Shown here piece after piece: positions 33,238-41,341 of a DNA stretch of 64,000 nucleotides. Every line of letters starts with the position of its first letter. The stretch's first letter is position 1. The notes under the pieces are model-generated. The model was not told where the DNA came from. It saw only the letters and a list, made by a program, of their open reading frames with translations, and ran no database searches. Made by a program: the position numbers and the translations under genes. Source of the stretch: Elusimicrobiota bacterium (GTDB lineage: Bacteria > Elusimicrobiota > Elusimicrobia > UBA1565 > UBA9628); NCBI GenBank assembly GCA_027406905.1, contig DAHZHT010000001.1:186001-250000 (forward strand), in the 5' to 3' direction.

Positions 33238-34989
33238 ATGCCTGACAAAGCCTTGTTACCGGATATGATGGTTTCCTCCGGTTCGCTGACGGCGGAACAA
33301 AAAGAGAAAGCTCTTAAGGCTTCCCAAGAGGCTCAATGCAGTTTTGAAGAGGCGGTCATCAAGCTTGGTTTCGCTTCCGAAAGCGTGGTCACCGTCGCTT
33401 TATCTAGGCAACTAGGCATTCCCCTAGCTTCTAGAGAAAATAAAATTCTGATACCGGAAAAAGGCCAGGGGCTTGAGAAACTAATTCCTGAAAATTTCGC
33501 TCGAGATCATCTGGTCGTTCCCCTTTTTCTTGAAGACGGTACCTTGGGAGTCGCGATGGCGGATCCCACCAATGTTATGCTTCAAGATAATATCAGGGTC
33601 TTAAGTTCTAAAACTATTCATCCCTTTGTGGCGGCAAAAACTCAAATTTTGAAATCCATTGACGAACTTTATGGCGGCGCCGGAGGCGGTCTCGTTGAGC
33701 GTACGCTGGAAGAAGGCAAAAGAAGCGGAGGCGTCGTCGCCGAAGAATCCGATTCCGCGGATGTCCGCGTGGACCTTGACAGGGCTGTTTCAGGTTCAAA
33801 AGACGCCCAGATTATTTCTCTTATCAACGCGATCTTAAAACAGGCCGTTAATGAGAGATGCTCCGATATTCATTTGGAAAGTTTTGATAACCGCGCGAGT
33901 TTGCGCTTTCGCATCGACGGGATTTTGTATGAGAGAAGCTCTCCTCCCAAAGCGATATTCTCGTCTTTGGTTTCGCGCATCAAGATTCTCTCAAAACTCG
34001 ATATCGCCGAACGCCGTCTGCCTCAAGATGGAACCTTCGCAATTAAACTCCAAAACCGCAATATTGATCTCCGTGTTTCCATTTGTCCGACGGTCTATGG
34101 CGAAAAGGTGGTTATGCGTATTTTAGATAAGGGCGCTGTTAACCTTGACGTGGATAAAATCGGCTTTGAGCCAAAACAGAAGGCGGATTTTTTGGACGCG
34201 GCCAAGCAGCCGCATGGCCTGATATTTTTAACTGGTCCAACGGGTTCCGGGAAAACCACCACCCTTTATTCCGTCTTGAATACCATCAAAACTCCGGAGC
34301 TCAATTTTATGACGATTGAGGACCCGGTTGAAATTAAGCTAGACGGTCTTAATCAAGTTCAGGTTCGCTCCGATATCGGACTTACTTTCGCGGCGGCCTT
34401 GCGTTCTTTTTTGCGCCAAGACCCGGATGTGATATTAGTGGGAGAGGTCCGTGACCAAGAAACCGCCCAGACTTGTTTGCGGGCGGCATTGACCGGACAT
34501 CTTGTTCTTTCAACCCTTCACACCAACGACGCGATGTCGACAGTCGTGCGTTTAATTGATTTGGGAATTGAGCCGTTTTTGCTTTCCGGAAGCCTTCTTT
34601 TGGCGGCGGCCCAGCGCTTGGTTCGCATTCTCTGTCCCCATTGCAAAAAACCTTATAAACCGGACCCCGCTCAGCTGGAGGCTTGCATTAAAGAATCCAG
34701 ATTGCCCCAGGCTCAAATTCCCAACCTGGCAAGCATTGTTTTTTACAGAGCGCATGGCTGCGATAAATGCTCTCAAACCGGTTATATGGGGCGACGGGCG
34801 ATCTACGAAATTTACCGCATTATTCCGGAGATGAGAGAAATCATCTACAAATACGGCGGCGATTTGGCGCGACTCCGCGAGGTGGCGGTGAAAAACGGCA
34901 TGTGGGATTTAAGGGCGAGCGGCTGGAGAAAAGTCTTGTCTGGTCTCACGACTCCTGAAGAGGTGCTGTCGGTCACGATGAAGGAATAG
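33238..34989 (+). CDS. pilB: Type IV pilus/type II secretion assembly ATPase
   Basis: Cytosolic hexameric ATPase, 583 residues. It has the N-terminal GspE_N/MshEN-like domain, an SDIHLE motif, Walker A GPTGSGKT (333-340), the Asp box (MTIEDPVE), Walker B (VILVGEVRDQETA), the His box (LSTLHTNDA) and a zinc-binding pair of cysteine pairs (CPHC about 463 and CDKC about 508). These mark extension-type ATPases (PilB/GspE) rather than PilT. No pilT is present in this window. Confidence 0.95.
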   Translation: MPDKALLPDMMVSSGSLTAEQKEKALKASQEAQCSFEEAVIKLGFASESVVTVALSRQLGIPLASRENKILIPEKGQGLEKLIPENFARDHLVVPLFLEDGTLGVAMADPTNVMLQDNIRVLSSKTIHPFVAAKTQILKSIDELYGGAGGGLVERTLEEGKRSGGVVAEESDSADVRVDLDRAVSGSKDAQIISLINAILKQAVNERCSDIHLESFDNRASLRFRIDGILYERSSPPKAIFSSLVSRIKILSKLDIAERRLPQDGTFAIKLQNRNIDLRVSICPTVYGEKVVMRILDKGAVNLDVDKIGFEPKQKADFLDAAKQPHGLIFLTGPTGSGKTTTLYSVLNTIKTPELNFMTIEDPVEIKLDGLNQVQVRSDIGLTFAAALRSFLRQDPDVILVGEVRDQETAQTCLRAALTGHLVLSTLHTNDAMSTVVRLIDLGIEPFLLSGSLLLAAAQRLVRILCPHCKKPYKPDPAQLEACIKESRLPQAQIPNLASIVFYRAHGCDKCSQTGYMGRRAIYEIYRIIPEMREIIYKYGGDLARLREVAVKNGMWDLRASGWRKVLSGLTTPEEVLSVTMKE

Positions 34990-34997
34990 GAGGCGCT

Positions 34998-36218
34998 ATG
35001 TCTCAATTTTCATATGTCGTTCAAGACGCTCGAGGCGAAGCTATTTCCGGAACCCTTGAAGCGGGAGATGAAAACGAGGCGGTGGCGGCCCTTCAATCGA
35101 AAGGCTATTTTATTTTATCCTTGTCTTCCAATGATACGAAGACAGGCGTTCGCCAAGGCGCCTCTTCAAAATCGAAAAAAGTTGCCCAGCAGGATCTTAT
35201 TTTTTTCTCGGAACAATTATCGACGCTTTTAACCGGCGGCGTGCCGTTGGTTCGGGCTTTGTCCTTGCTTGGCGAACACACCAGTTCCCAGGGGCTTCAC
35301 GAGGTGGTGGGGGCCGTGACCCAAGACGTATCTCGCGGAACGGCGCTTTATAAGGCCTTGGCGAAACATCCCGATATTTTTGATACGTTGTGGGTCTCCC
35401 TGGTTCAAGCGGGAGAAATGGGAGGGCAACTTCCTAAGGTTTTAAGGCAAATCGCCAGTTACTTGGCGGCTCAAGCGGAGTTAAGGGGAAAAATCATTAC
35501 AGCCTTGGCTTATCCCGCGGTTCTCGCTGTCATGTCGGGAGGGGTTCTCGCTTTTTTTGTCGTTCATATCGTCCCTGTTTTTGCCAAAATTTTTAAGCAA
35601 TTTCACATTAAACTCCCGATGCTGACTCAAATGGTCGTTTCCACTTCCGAACTCATCGTTCATCATTTAGGCCTGATTATTTTTGTCGCGGTGGGAGGTT
35701 ATATGGCGTGGAAATCTTATACCTCGACCGATGCCGGTAAAATTGCCAAATGGAATTTGATATTTGGCATTCCATTTTTTGGCAGTTTCATCAAACACAT
35801 TATGGTCGAAAGGCTCTTGACCACTCTTTCGACTTTAATTGAAAGCGGCGTCAGTATTCTCAATGCGATTGCGGTTTTAGAAGGCGTTTTTGCGTCCAAT
35901 ATTATTTTCCAAATGGCCCTTAGCGGGATTAAGGTAGATGTGGCGGCGGGAAAATCGATATCGGCGGCCTTTAGGAAATCGGGGGTTCTGCCGCCGCTGG
36001 TGACCGAGATGATGTTCATGGGAGAAGAATCGGGAAAACTGCCGGATATGCTTCAGACCATGTCGGGGTTTTACCGTCTTCAAATTGACCAGTTCACCCG
36101 CCGCTTTACCGCGATCATAGACCCGATATTGGTCGTGGGAATCGGCGGTCTTGTCGGCGTCATCGTTTTGGCCGTATTTATGCCAATCTTTAAAATGTCG
36201 ACGATGGGAGGGCACTGA
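34998..36218 (+). CDS. pilC: Inner-membrane platform protein PilC/GspF
   Basis: A 406-residue protein with two T2SSF cytosolic helical domains (about 70-195 and 275-398) and three membrane helices (near 170-195, 225-240 and 375-398). Typical motifs are FSEQLSTLLTGGVPLVRAL and its second-half counterpart LLTTLSTLIESGVSILNA, each followed by a GE-x-G-x-L-P loop. GGAGG precedes the ATG, and the stop overlaps the pilin start by one base. It anchors the pilus to the PilB motor. Confidence 0.95.
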   Translation: MSQFSYVVQDARGEAISGTLEAGDENEAVAALQSKGYFILSLSSNDTKTGVRQGASSKSKKVAQQDLIFFSEQLSTLLTGGVPLVRALSLLGEHTSSQGLHEVVGAVTQDVSRGTALYKALAKHPDIFDTLWVSLVQAGEMGGQLPKVLRQIASYLAAQAELRGKIITALAYPAVLAVMSGGVLAFFVVHIVPVFAKIFKQFHIKLPMLTQMVVSTSELIVHHLGLIIFVAVGGYMAWKSYTSTDAGKIAKWNLIFGIPFFGSFIKHIMVERLLTTLSTLIESGVSILNAIAVLEGVFASNIIFQMALSGIKVDVAAGKSISAAFRKSGVLPPLVTEMMFMGEESGKLPDMLQTMSGFYRLQIDQFTRRFTAIIDPILVVGIGGLVGVIVLAVFMPIFKMSTMGGH

Positions 36219-36712
36219 TGAACGCGCGAAGCGGTTTTACCTTAATCGAACTTCTAGTGGTAATTTTAATTGTCGGAATACTCGCGGCCATTGGATACCC
36301 TTCCTATCTGCGTTCGATGGAAACCAGTAAGGCGAACGACTCCGTTGGGTATTTGACGATGGCCGGAAATGCCGATCGGATGTACGCGGTAGATCATAAC
36401 GGGGCCTATGTTCCATCGGGACAAATTACTGATTCATGCGACAGCGGGGCTACTTGCCCTCAGGGAAATGCGTGCGACTTGGTCTATTGCGGTTATATGC
36501 CGACCGATAACTATAGCGAAAAACCCTATACTATTACTATTGGAAACTGTTCCCCCGGTTCTTATTGTGGCTCTGTCGCCACTGTGAACCGATGCACCTC
36601 CGGTCCATCTCCATGCACCAATACCTCTCCTTACACGAGCTGGGGATATAATATTGATTCTAACGGAGTGGTCACCGCTCTTAATTCCAGTACGCCGCCT
36701 CCGCCGCAATAA
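36218..36712 (+). CDS. Type IV pilin, cysteine-rich
   Basis: A 164-residue prepilin. The short leader ends at RSG, and the mature protein starts FTLIELLVVILIVGILAAIGYPSY, in parts as seen in PilA/PilE, with Glu5 of the mature protein present. The globular part has eight cysteines in short CxnC spacings, far more than the usual single disulfide pair, and a Pro-rich tail. It is the first pilin after pilC and is probably the major pilin. Prepilin peptidase must be elsewhere. Confidence 0.93.
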   Translation: MNARSGFTLIELLVVILIVGILAAIGYPSYLRSMETSKANDSVGYLTMAGNADRMYAVDHNGAYVPSGQITDSCDSGATCPQGNACDLVYCGYMPTDNYSEKPYTITIGNCSPGSYCGSVATVNRCTSGPSPCTNTSPYTSWGYNIDSNGVVTALNSSTPPPPQ

Positions 36713-36727
36713 GAACAAGGGAAGTAA

Positions 36728-37351
36728 ATGGAAGAAACGGAAAGAAACAGAAAGCGACGGAAAGAAACGGAAAACAAATCCTTTGCGTTGCGTCTTTCGC
36801 CATTTCTCTCTGTGACTTCGAACGCGGGCGCCACTTTAATTGAAGTCCTAGCCGCTGTTCTTTTGGCCGCGGTGATGACTTCGGCGGTGTTTAGCGTGGT
36901 TTTGGGATCCAAGGGGGAATCAAAGATCACGGAAGAGCATAATTCTGCGTCTCAGTGCTTGACCCAATTGACAAACGAGCTTCACTCATTCGTTACCGGA
37001 TATTGGAGCTACGCTAGCGATAGTTTTAATCCCAATATGCCGGAAATCTGTGGGCCTTTGTCGAGTGGATGCGTCTACGGTTCAGGAACTGCTCCACAAT
37101 GGACATGGTCTTCCTCCGGAGTTACGGATAGCTGTAGCGGCTGTTATGTATTGGCGCCGGGGACCCATAATCTCACTGTTGGAAGCGATGGGCTTACGGG
37201 CTTAGGCACGCCTTTCTGCATGCCTCCTTGGATGTGGCAACCCCCTTATAACGCGAGTCTGTCTTATACCGTGACGGCTCCTCCAATTGTTTCGGGTCAA
37301 CAGGTGGGAGGGCCGGGGGTTCAGGTCACGATCAACTGGAGTAATCCATGA
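36728..37351 (+). CDS. Minor pilin with long basic leader
   Basis: A 207-residue prepilin-like protein. The mature start is at about residue 35 (SNAG then ATLIEVLAAVLLAAVM), so the leader is about 34 residues, Arg/Lys/Glu-rich and coded by repeated GGAAAGAAAC-like units. The ATG at 36728 has a weak AAGGGAAG upstream; a GTG nearer the pilin motif is possible but lacks a ribosome site. The mature protein has six cysteines. It is probably part of the pilus-tip complex. Confidence 0.82.
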   Translation: MEETERNRKRRKETENKSFALRLSPFLSVTSNAGATLIEVLAAVLLAAVMTSAVFSVVLGSKGESKITEEHNSASQCLTQLTNELHSFVTGYWSYASDSFNPNMPEICGPLSSGCVYGSGTAPQWTWSSSGVTDSCSGCYVLAPGTHNLTVGSDGLTGLGTPFCMPPWMWQPPYNASLSYTVTAPPIVSGQQVGGPGVQVTINWSNP

Positions 37352-37992
37352 AGGTGCGCTCTGGGTTTACCTTGGTTGAGATGATTGTGGCCGTCGCTTT
37401 AAGTTCTATCGTTATGGTGGGTTTAATTGACATTACCGCGAGCATGCTTGAGCGGCATTTTGAGGGGATTCGCCATGGGAAAATTGACAGTGAAACTCTT
37501 TATTCCCTGGAACAGATGAGGCTTGAACTTGAGGCCGCGACCTATTACTCTTACCCGAATACCTCTAGTCCTTCCGGCATGTCTGTTCAGGGTTGCGGAA
37601 ATTACTTTTCGGCGAACAGCCCGGGGACGCAAATTTACACGGCTCCCGGAGCGACAATAAGTTCCTTCGCCTATTGTCTCCAGAATCATTGCGCTGCGGG
37701 AACCAACCCGGCCCTCTGTGATCCTTCGGGATATACCGGCCCTTACGATTTGGTTCGCTATAGTTCTACTGGTTGTCCCATTTCGTGCGGGAGCGGTTCC
37801 GCTCAAACCTTGGTCTACCAAAATGTCTATCTGGAACCAGGTTTTTCGAACCCCTTTTATCTCAATCCTCAATTCAGCGGGGTCGATTTGCATATGGTGG
37901 TGGGTTATCCCGTCGCGACCGCTGTTGAGCAAACTCCCAGTTATTATCAAATTGATACGACCTACATTCCGGACTCGGGGCGCATGCAGTGA
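37348..37992 (+). CDS. Minor pilin (PilW/GspJ-like)
   Basis: A 214-residue prepilin: leader MKVRSG, then FTLVEMIVAVALSSIVMVGL, with Glu5 present. The soluble part has a helix with LEQMRLELEAATYY, six cysteines and beta-rich C-terminal sequence. It overlaps the preceding gene by four bases. Order in the cluster (pilin, PilV-like, PilW-like, PilX-like) is that of minor-pilin operons, which is the basis for the PilW guess. Confidence 0.88.
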   Translation: MKVRSGFTLVEMIVAVALSSIVMVGLIDITASMLERHFEGIRHGKIDSETLYSLEQMRLELEAATYYSYPNTSSPSGMSVQGCGNYFSANSPGTQIYTAPGATISSFAYCLQNHCAAGTNPALCDPSGYTGPYDLVRYSSTGCPISCGSGSAQTLVYQNVYLEPGFSNPFYLNPQFSGVDLHMVVGYPVATAVEQTPSYYQIDTTYIPDSGRMQ

Positions 37993-38426
37993 AATTTCTT
38001 GTGAGTTCAAAAGGTCAGGTCTTAACTAGCACTATTATCACGGCCTTAGTGGTACTCCTTATCGCCGCCGGGCTGATGCGCTTGGTTTTCATGCGCTATA
38101 CCGCCGCTAATAAAGTGACGGTCGAGCTTAAATCCGCGCGTTGCGTTCAGCTGGCGGTCGCTCAATTTTTTTCTACCTGGGATAGACTCAGTTCATCTGC
38201 GGGAGTGACAGATCCTCTTTGCAGCAGCGCTTCTCCTCTGTTTAGTTGCAGTGGAACTCCTGGACAGTGTAGCTGTACATGCACATTTACAAGCGGTTCT
38301 TTAAACGGCCTTACTGTGTCTGTAAGCGCTGGCCCCAATGGGGCGAACCCGCCCTGTACCTTTACGGCACAAACTACCACAGCTTCAATTGCGCCCTTTG
38401 CCCCGGCGCCCCCTGCTTGCCAGTGA
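37989..38426 (+). CDS. Pilin-like membrane protein (PilX-like), cysteine-rich
   Basis: A 145-residue protein starting at GTG and overlapping the previous stop. The N-terminus is KGQVLTSTIITALVVLLIAAGLM, split as a short polar leader and one membrane helix, without the strict G-FxxxE site, as in PilX and some TadE-like proteins. The soluble part has eight cysteines and a Pro-rich tail. It is translationally linked to hpnK by a GTGA overlap. Confidence 0.75.
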   Translation: MKFLVSSKGQVLTSTIITALVVLLIAAGLMRLVFMRYTAANKVTVELKSARCVQLAVAQFFSTWDRLSSSAGVTDPLCSSASPLFSCSGTPGQCSCTCTFTSGSLNGLTVSVSAGPNGANPPCTFTAQTTTASIAPFAPAPPACQ

Positions 38427-39280
38427 AACGCCTGATTGTCACCGCCGATGATTTTGGGGCGAGTTCTTTTGTCAATGAGGCGGTGATCCGCGCTTTTAAA
38501 GAAGGCATTTTGCGCTTCGCGAGCCTTTTGGTGGACGGTCCGGCGGCCTCTGAGGCGGTGAAATTAGCCAAGGAAAACCCCGGCCTCGGAGTCGGGCTTC
38601 ATTTGGAATTGGGGACAGTCCCTAACTCCCCGGTGGTTTCAGGATTAGGGTATTTCTTCCTCAAAAAATGGCGCGCGAGTTTGGATTTTGAAATTAAACG
38701 CCAGATTGAGAAGCTTAAAAATTTTGGGGTTATTCCCACTCATGTGGATGGACACACCAATATCCATATTCACCCCGTCATTTTTCCCGCCCTTTTGCGT
38801 GCTTGCCAAAAACACGAAATTTATCGCCTCCGGGTTCCCGCCGGAGAGTATCATTTAGGGCGGCTTTATTTAAAGAAAATTCCATTTTTAAATAAGATGG
38901 AATACGCGACGTTTGGAATACTCGGCCCCTATCTTAAAAAACAAGCGAAAAAAATCGCGCCTGAAATCGAGATACTCCCCCGTTGTTTTGGCCTTTTGCG
39001 CTCCGGGCGCATGACGGAAGACTACGTTTTAAGGCTTTTAGAAAATTTGCCTGCGGGAGATAGCGAAATTTATTTTCATCCCTCGCTTGACCCCAAAAGC
39101 CGAGTGACTGGAGATTTTCCGACAAAGACCCATCAGACCATAACGGAATTTGAAACCTTGACCAGCCCGAGGATTTTAGAATCTCTTAAGCGTCTGGATA
39201 TTTCTTTATCCCAGCGCGGTGGGTCAGGTAAAGAAAAAATCCAAACGAAGACCACAGAATCTCGCGGATATGGCGGATGA
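38423..39280 (+). CDS. hpnK: Hopanoid-associated deacetylase HpnK (YdjC family)
   Basis: A 285-residue YdjC/ChbG-type hydrolase. I chose the GTG at 38423 (M-K-R-L-I-V-T-A-D-D-F-G) over an upstream ATG that would add 48 odd residues. Metal-binding residues are in TADDFG and HVDGHTNIHIHP, with a later YFHPSLDP. In Burkholderia HpnK deacetylates N-acetylglucosaminyl bacteriohopanetetrol. The cluster hpnK-hpnL-hpnI-hpnJ supports that role. Residues near L-G-T-V-P-N are coded by a dispersed palindromic repeat. Its 3' end overlaps convergent hpnL by 95 bases. Confidence 0.85.
   Translation: MKRLIVTADDFGASSFVNEAVIRAFKEGILRFASLLVDGPAASEAVKLAKENPGLGVGLHLELGTVPNSPVVSGLGYFFLKKWRASLDFEIKRQIEKLKNFGVIPTHVDGHTNIHIHPVIFPALLRACQKHEIYRLRVPAGEYHLGRLYLKKIPFLNKMEYATFGILGPYLKKQAKKIAPEIEILPRCFGLLRSGRMTEDYVLRLLENLPAGDSEIYFHPSLDPKSRVTGDFPTKTHQTITEFETLTSPRILESLKRLDISLSQRGGSGKEKIQTKTTESRGYGG
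38609..38625. repeat. Palindromic repeat, GGGACAGTCCC core (copy 3, inside hpnK)
   Basis: TTGGGGACAGTCCCTAA lies within the hpnK coding sequence without breaking the frame and differs from copy 2 by one base. Confidence 0.75.
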
Positions 39281-40166
39281 TGGCAAAACTTAGTCCTTGC
39301 CCGGCCGTATACCCAAAAGCCTTGAAGATCAGCACTTTTCCGGCTTCTTGAGTTCCCAGTTTAGCCGGCACCATGAAAAACACCGCCTCAAAGGCGTTTG
39401 AGAGAGCTTCGATGACCAAGGCCTTAAAGGCGTCAATCGGCAGATTCATAAATGAGCAGATGACCGCCACTTCAATCATCATCGAGGCGTATCCGATGGT
39501 AAAAAACAAGACGGAAAGGCCCATCCGAATGGGGTGAGCCGTTAAATAACGTCTCATGTTTTCCCGGATGGCAGAAATTTGGGGCCCCCCGATATCGCAA
39601 ACAAATTTCCCCTGTTTATTTTTATAAGCGAGAATAAAGAGAGAAAAGGCGATTAACGCGGCCACAAAAAGGGCTCCTAAAACAATCCAAAGAATTTCTC
39701 CGCCGTCTAAGGCGTTCATTTTACCTAAAACCAAAAATAAAATTCCAACCAAAATAAAAGCCATTTGGCCGAGGCTTTGAGAGAGTTTGCCGATAAAGAC
39801 GCTGGTGTTTTTGGTTTCAGAGTTGAGGTTTGGCCCTAAAAAAGGCGGACGGACAAATTCTCCGGCGACGGTGGCGCTGGGAGTGAGATAATTGACTCCA
39901 TCTCCCGCCAGTCTACCTTGAGCCAGCGACAGAAAGCGAACTTTTTCGGCGTCTTGCGGCGCCAAGGTAAAACGCCAAGCCCAGGCATTGAGGCTTTGTT
40001 CAAGAATTGGAATGGGGAGAATCGCCAGAAACCCCCAAACGCCGAACTCGCGGATATGAGCCGCTATTCTGGCGGGGCCAAGGCGATCGATGAGAAAAAA
40101 GAGAGTGAGAATGCCAAGAACGATGACGACGCGATGAAACCATAGAAGAGCTTTTTTAGAGCTCAT
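39186..40166 (-). CDS. hpnL: HpnL-like integral membrane protein (UPF0104/flippase-like)
   Basis: A 326-residue protein with about eight hydrophobic segments and the family traits of the lysylphosphatidylglycerol synthase transmembrane region: LTPSATVAGEFVRPPFL in the second loop and EALSNAFEAVFFMVPAKLGTQEAGKVLIF near the C-terminus, noted as two short blocks. HpnL is thought to help move or place hopanoids in the membrane. It shares four bases with hpnI upstream and overlaps the end of hpnK on the other strand. Confidence 0.85.
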   Translation of the reverse strand: MSSKKALLWFHRVVIVLGILTLFFLIDRLGPARIAAHIREFGVWGFLAILPIPILEQSLNAWAWRFTLAPQDAEKVRFLSLAQGRLAGDGVNYLTPSATVAGEFVRPPFLGPNLNSETKNTSVFIGKLSQSLGQMAFILVGILFLVLGKMNALDGGEILWIVLGALFVAALIAFSLFILAYKNKQGKFVCDIGGPQISAIRENMRRYLTAHPIRMGLSVLFFTIGYASMMIEVAVICSFMNLPIDAFKALVIEALSNAFEAVFFMVPAKLGTQEAGKVLIFKAFGYTAGQGLSFAIIRHIREILWSSFGFFLYLTHRAGIKKYPDA

Positions 40167-41335
40167 CTTTCTGCGGCAACTAAAGCGGGCGCATCAATAG
40201 TTTCGGGGAAGGAATAGGTTTCTCCTCTCCAGGAGACGGATTGATTTTTCCATCCATATGTCCAGGCGAAAAAAATGATGATTTCGTTTAAGGGCAAAAG
40301 GAAAAAAGAGCGCCAGTTTGGTTTCTCGCCGGAAGCGCTTAAAATCCTCTCTTGCGCCAGAAATTTGGATAAAATGACGGCAGTCATTAGCATCAGAGCG
40401 TTTGAACTGGGGCCGAAGAGAAACAAAGAGAGAATTAACAGAGAAAATCCATGGAGAAACAAAAGTCCTAAGTATCCGGAAGCTCGACAAGTCCTAATCG
40501 TGTGGGCCCAGCGGATTTGATGCTTTAAGTATTTGAGAAACCCTGAATCTTCGGTCACGCATTCTACTAAACAAGAGGCGGCGGCGATTTGAAGCCCAAG
40601 GGCTTTGACCGCTTCGCCTAAAACAAAATCATCCGCTAAGTGGCGGGAAAGATACTCGAATCCTCCGATTTTTTCAAAAACGTCTTTGCGAATCAACATA
40701 GCCGCTCCCATCGCAAAACGCATTCCGAAAGAATAAGCCGCCATGGCTTGGGGAAGAAAATAGGCGTTGATGGATAAAGCTTCCATCGTGGGCCAAAATT
40801 TGCGGCTTTGAGATCCCTGGTAGAACGAGGTGACCAGCCCAATTTTGGGGTCTGAAAGAGGGTCTACCATCCGCTTTAAGAAATCTTTTTGGACTCGGAC
40901 ATCGGAATCCGCCATCATCAAGAGAGGATATTTGATGAAAGGTTGCGCGGAAGAGACGTTGTTGATTTTAGGGTTAGGCCCTTCAAGCGAGTTGCCTTGG
41001 GAGAAAACGATTTCGATATCTTTTTCCGGAAATTTCTCCTTTATTTTTCGCGCGATCGGTGTTGCGGGGTCGTCGGGATTTTCGATGGCGAGGATGATTT
41101 GAAACAGGGAGTAATCAAGGGAGCAAAAGCTTGCTAGATTTTCGACCAGCCCCGGTTCGTCGCCCTTAAGCGGCTTAAGGATGGTCACCGGAGGATAAGA
41201 ATCAGTCCGGGATTTTCTTTTCTTTAAAATTGAGGGGGCGAGCAACGCCGCTAAAAGAGAAAAGGCGATTGAAAAAACGGCGATTCCGTAGAGAAAGATT
41301 AAAACCGCATCAACGGCTGTCGGTTGAGACATCAT
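40163..41335 (-). CDS. hpnI: Hopanoid glycosyltransferase HpnI (GT21-like)
   Basis: A 390-residue membrane glycosyltransferase like ceramide glucosyltransferase. An N-terminal helix precedes the GT-A domain: PPVTILKPLKG, the D-x-D block MADSDVRV, LADDFVLG and the HQIRWAHTIR motif, then two or three C-terminal helices. In Burkholderia HpnI adds N-acetylglucosamine to bacteriohopanetetrol. It lies 6 bases after hpnJ, and the order J-I-L on this strand supports the hopanoid assignment over a ceramide role. Confidence 0.87.
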   Translation of the reverse strand: MMSQPTAVDAVLIFLYGIAVFSIAFSLLAALLAPSILKKRKSRTDSYPPVTILKPLKGDEPGLVENLASFCSLDYSLFQIILAIENPDDPATPIARKIKEKFPEKDIEIVFSQGNSLEGPNPKINNVSSAQPFIKYPLLMMADSDVRVQKDFLKRMVDPLSDPKIGLVTSFYQGSQSRKFWPTMEALSINAYFLPQAMAAYSFGMRFAMGAAMLIRKDVFEKIGGFEYLSRHLADDFVLGEAVKALGLQIAAASCLVECVTEDSGFLKYLKHQIRWAHTIRTCRASGYLGLLFLHGFSLLILSLFLFGPSSNALMLMTAVILSKFLAQERILSASGEKPNWRSFFLLPLNEIIIFFAWTYGWKNQSVSWRGETYSFPETIDAPALVAAER

Positions 41336-41341
41336 CCCAGC

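Noticed and set aside
33238-34989. PilT retraction ATPase
   Set aside because: The N-terminal GspE_N-like domain and the zinc-binding cysteine pairs mark an assembly ATPase.
37423-38010. Reverse-strand frame of 195 codons
   Set aside because: Antisense to the minor pilin gene, with no recognisable motif and no ribosome site.
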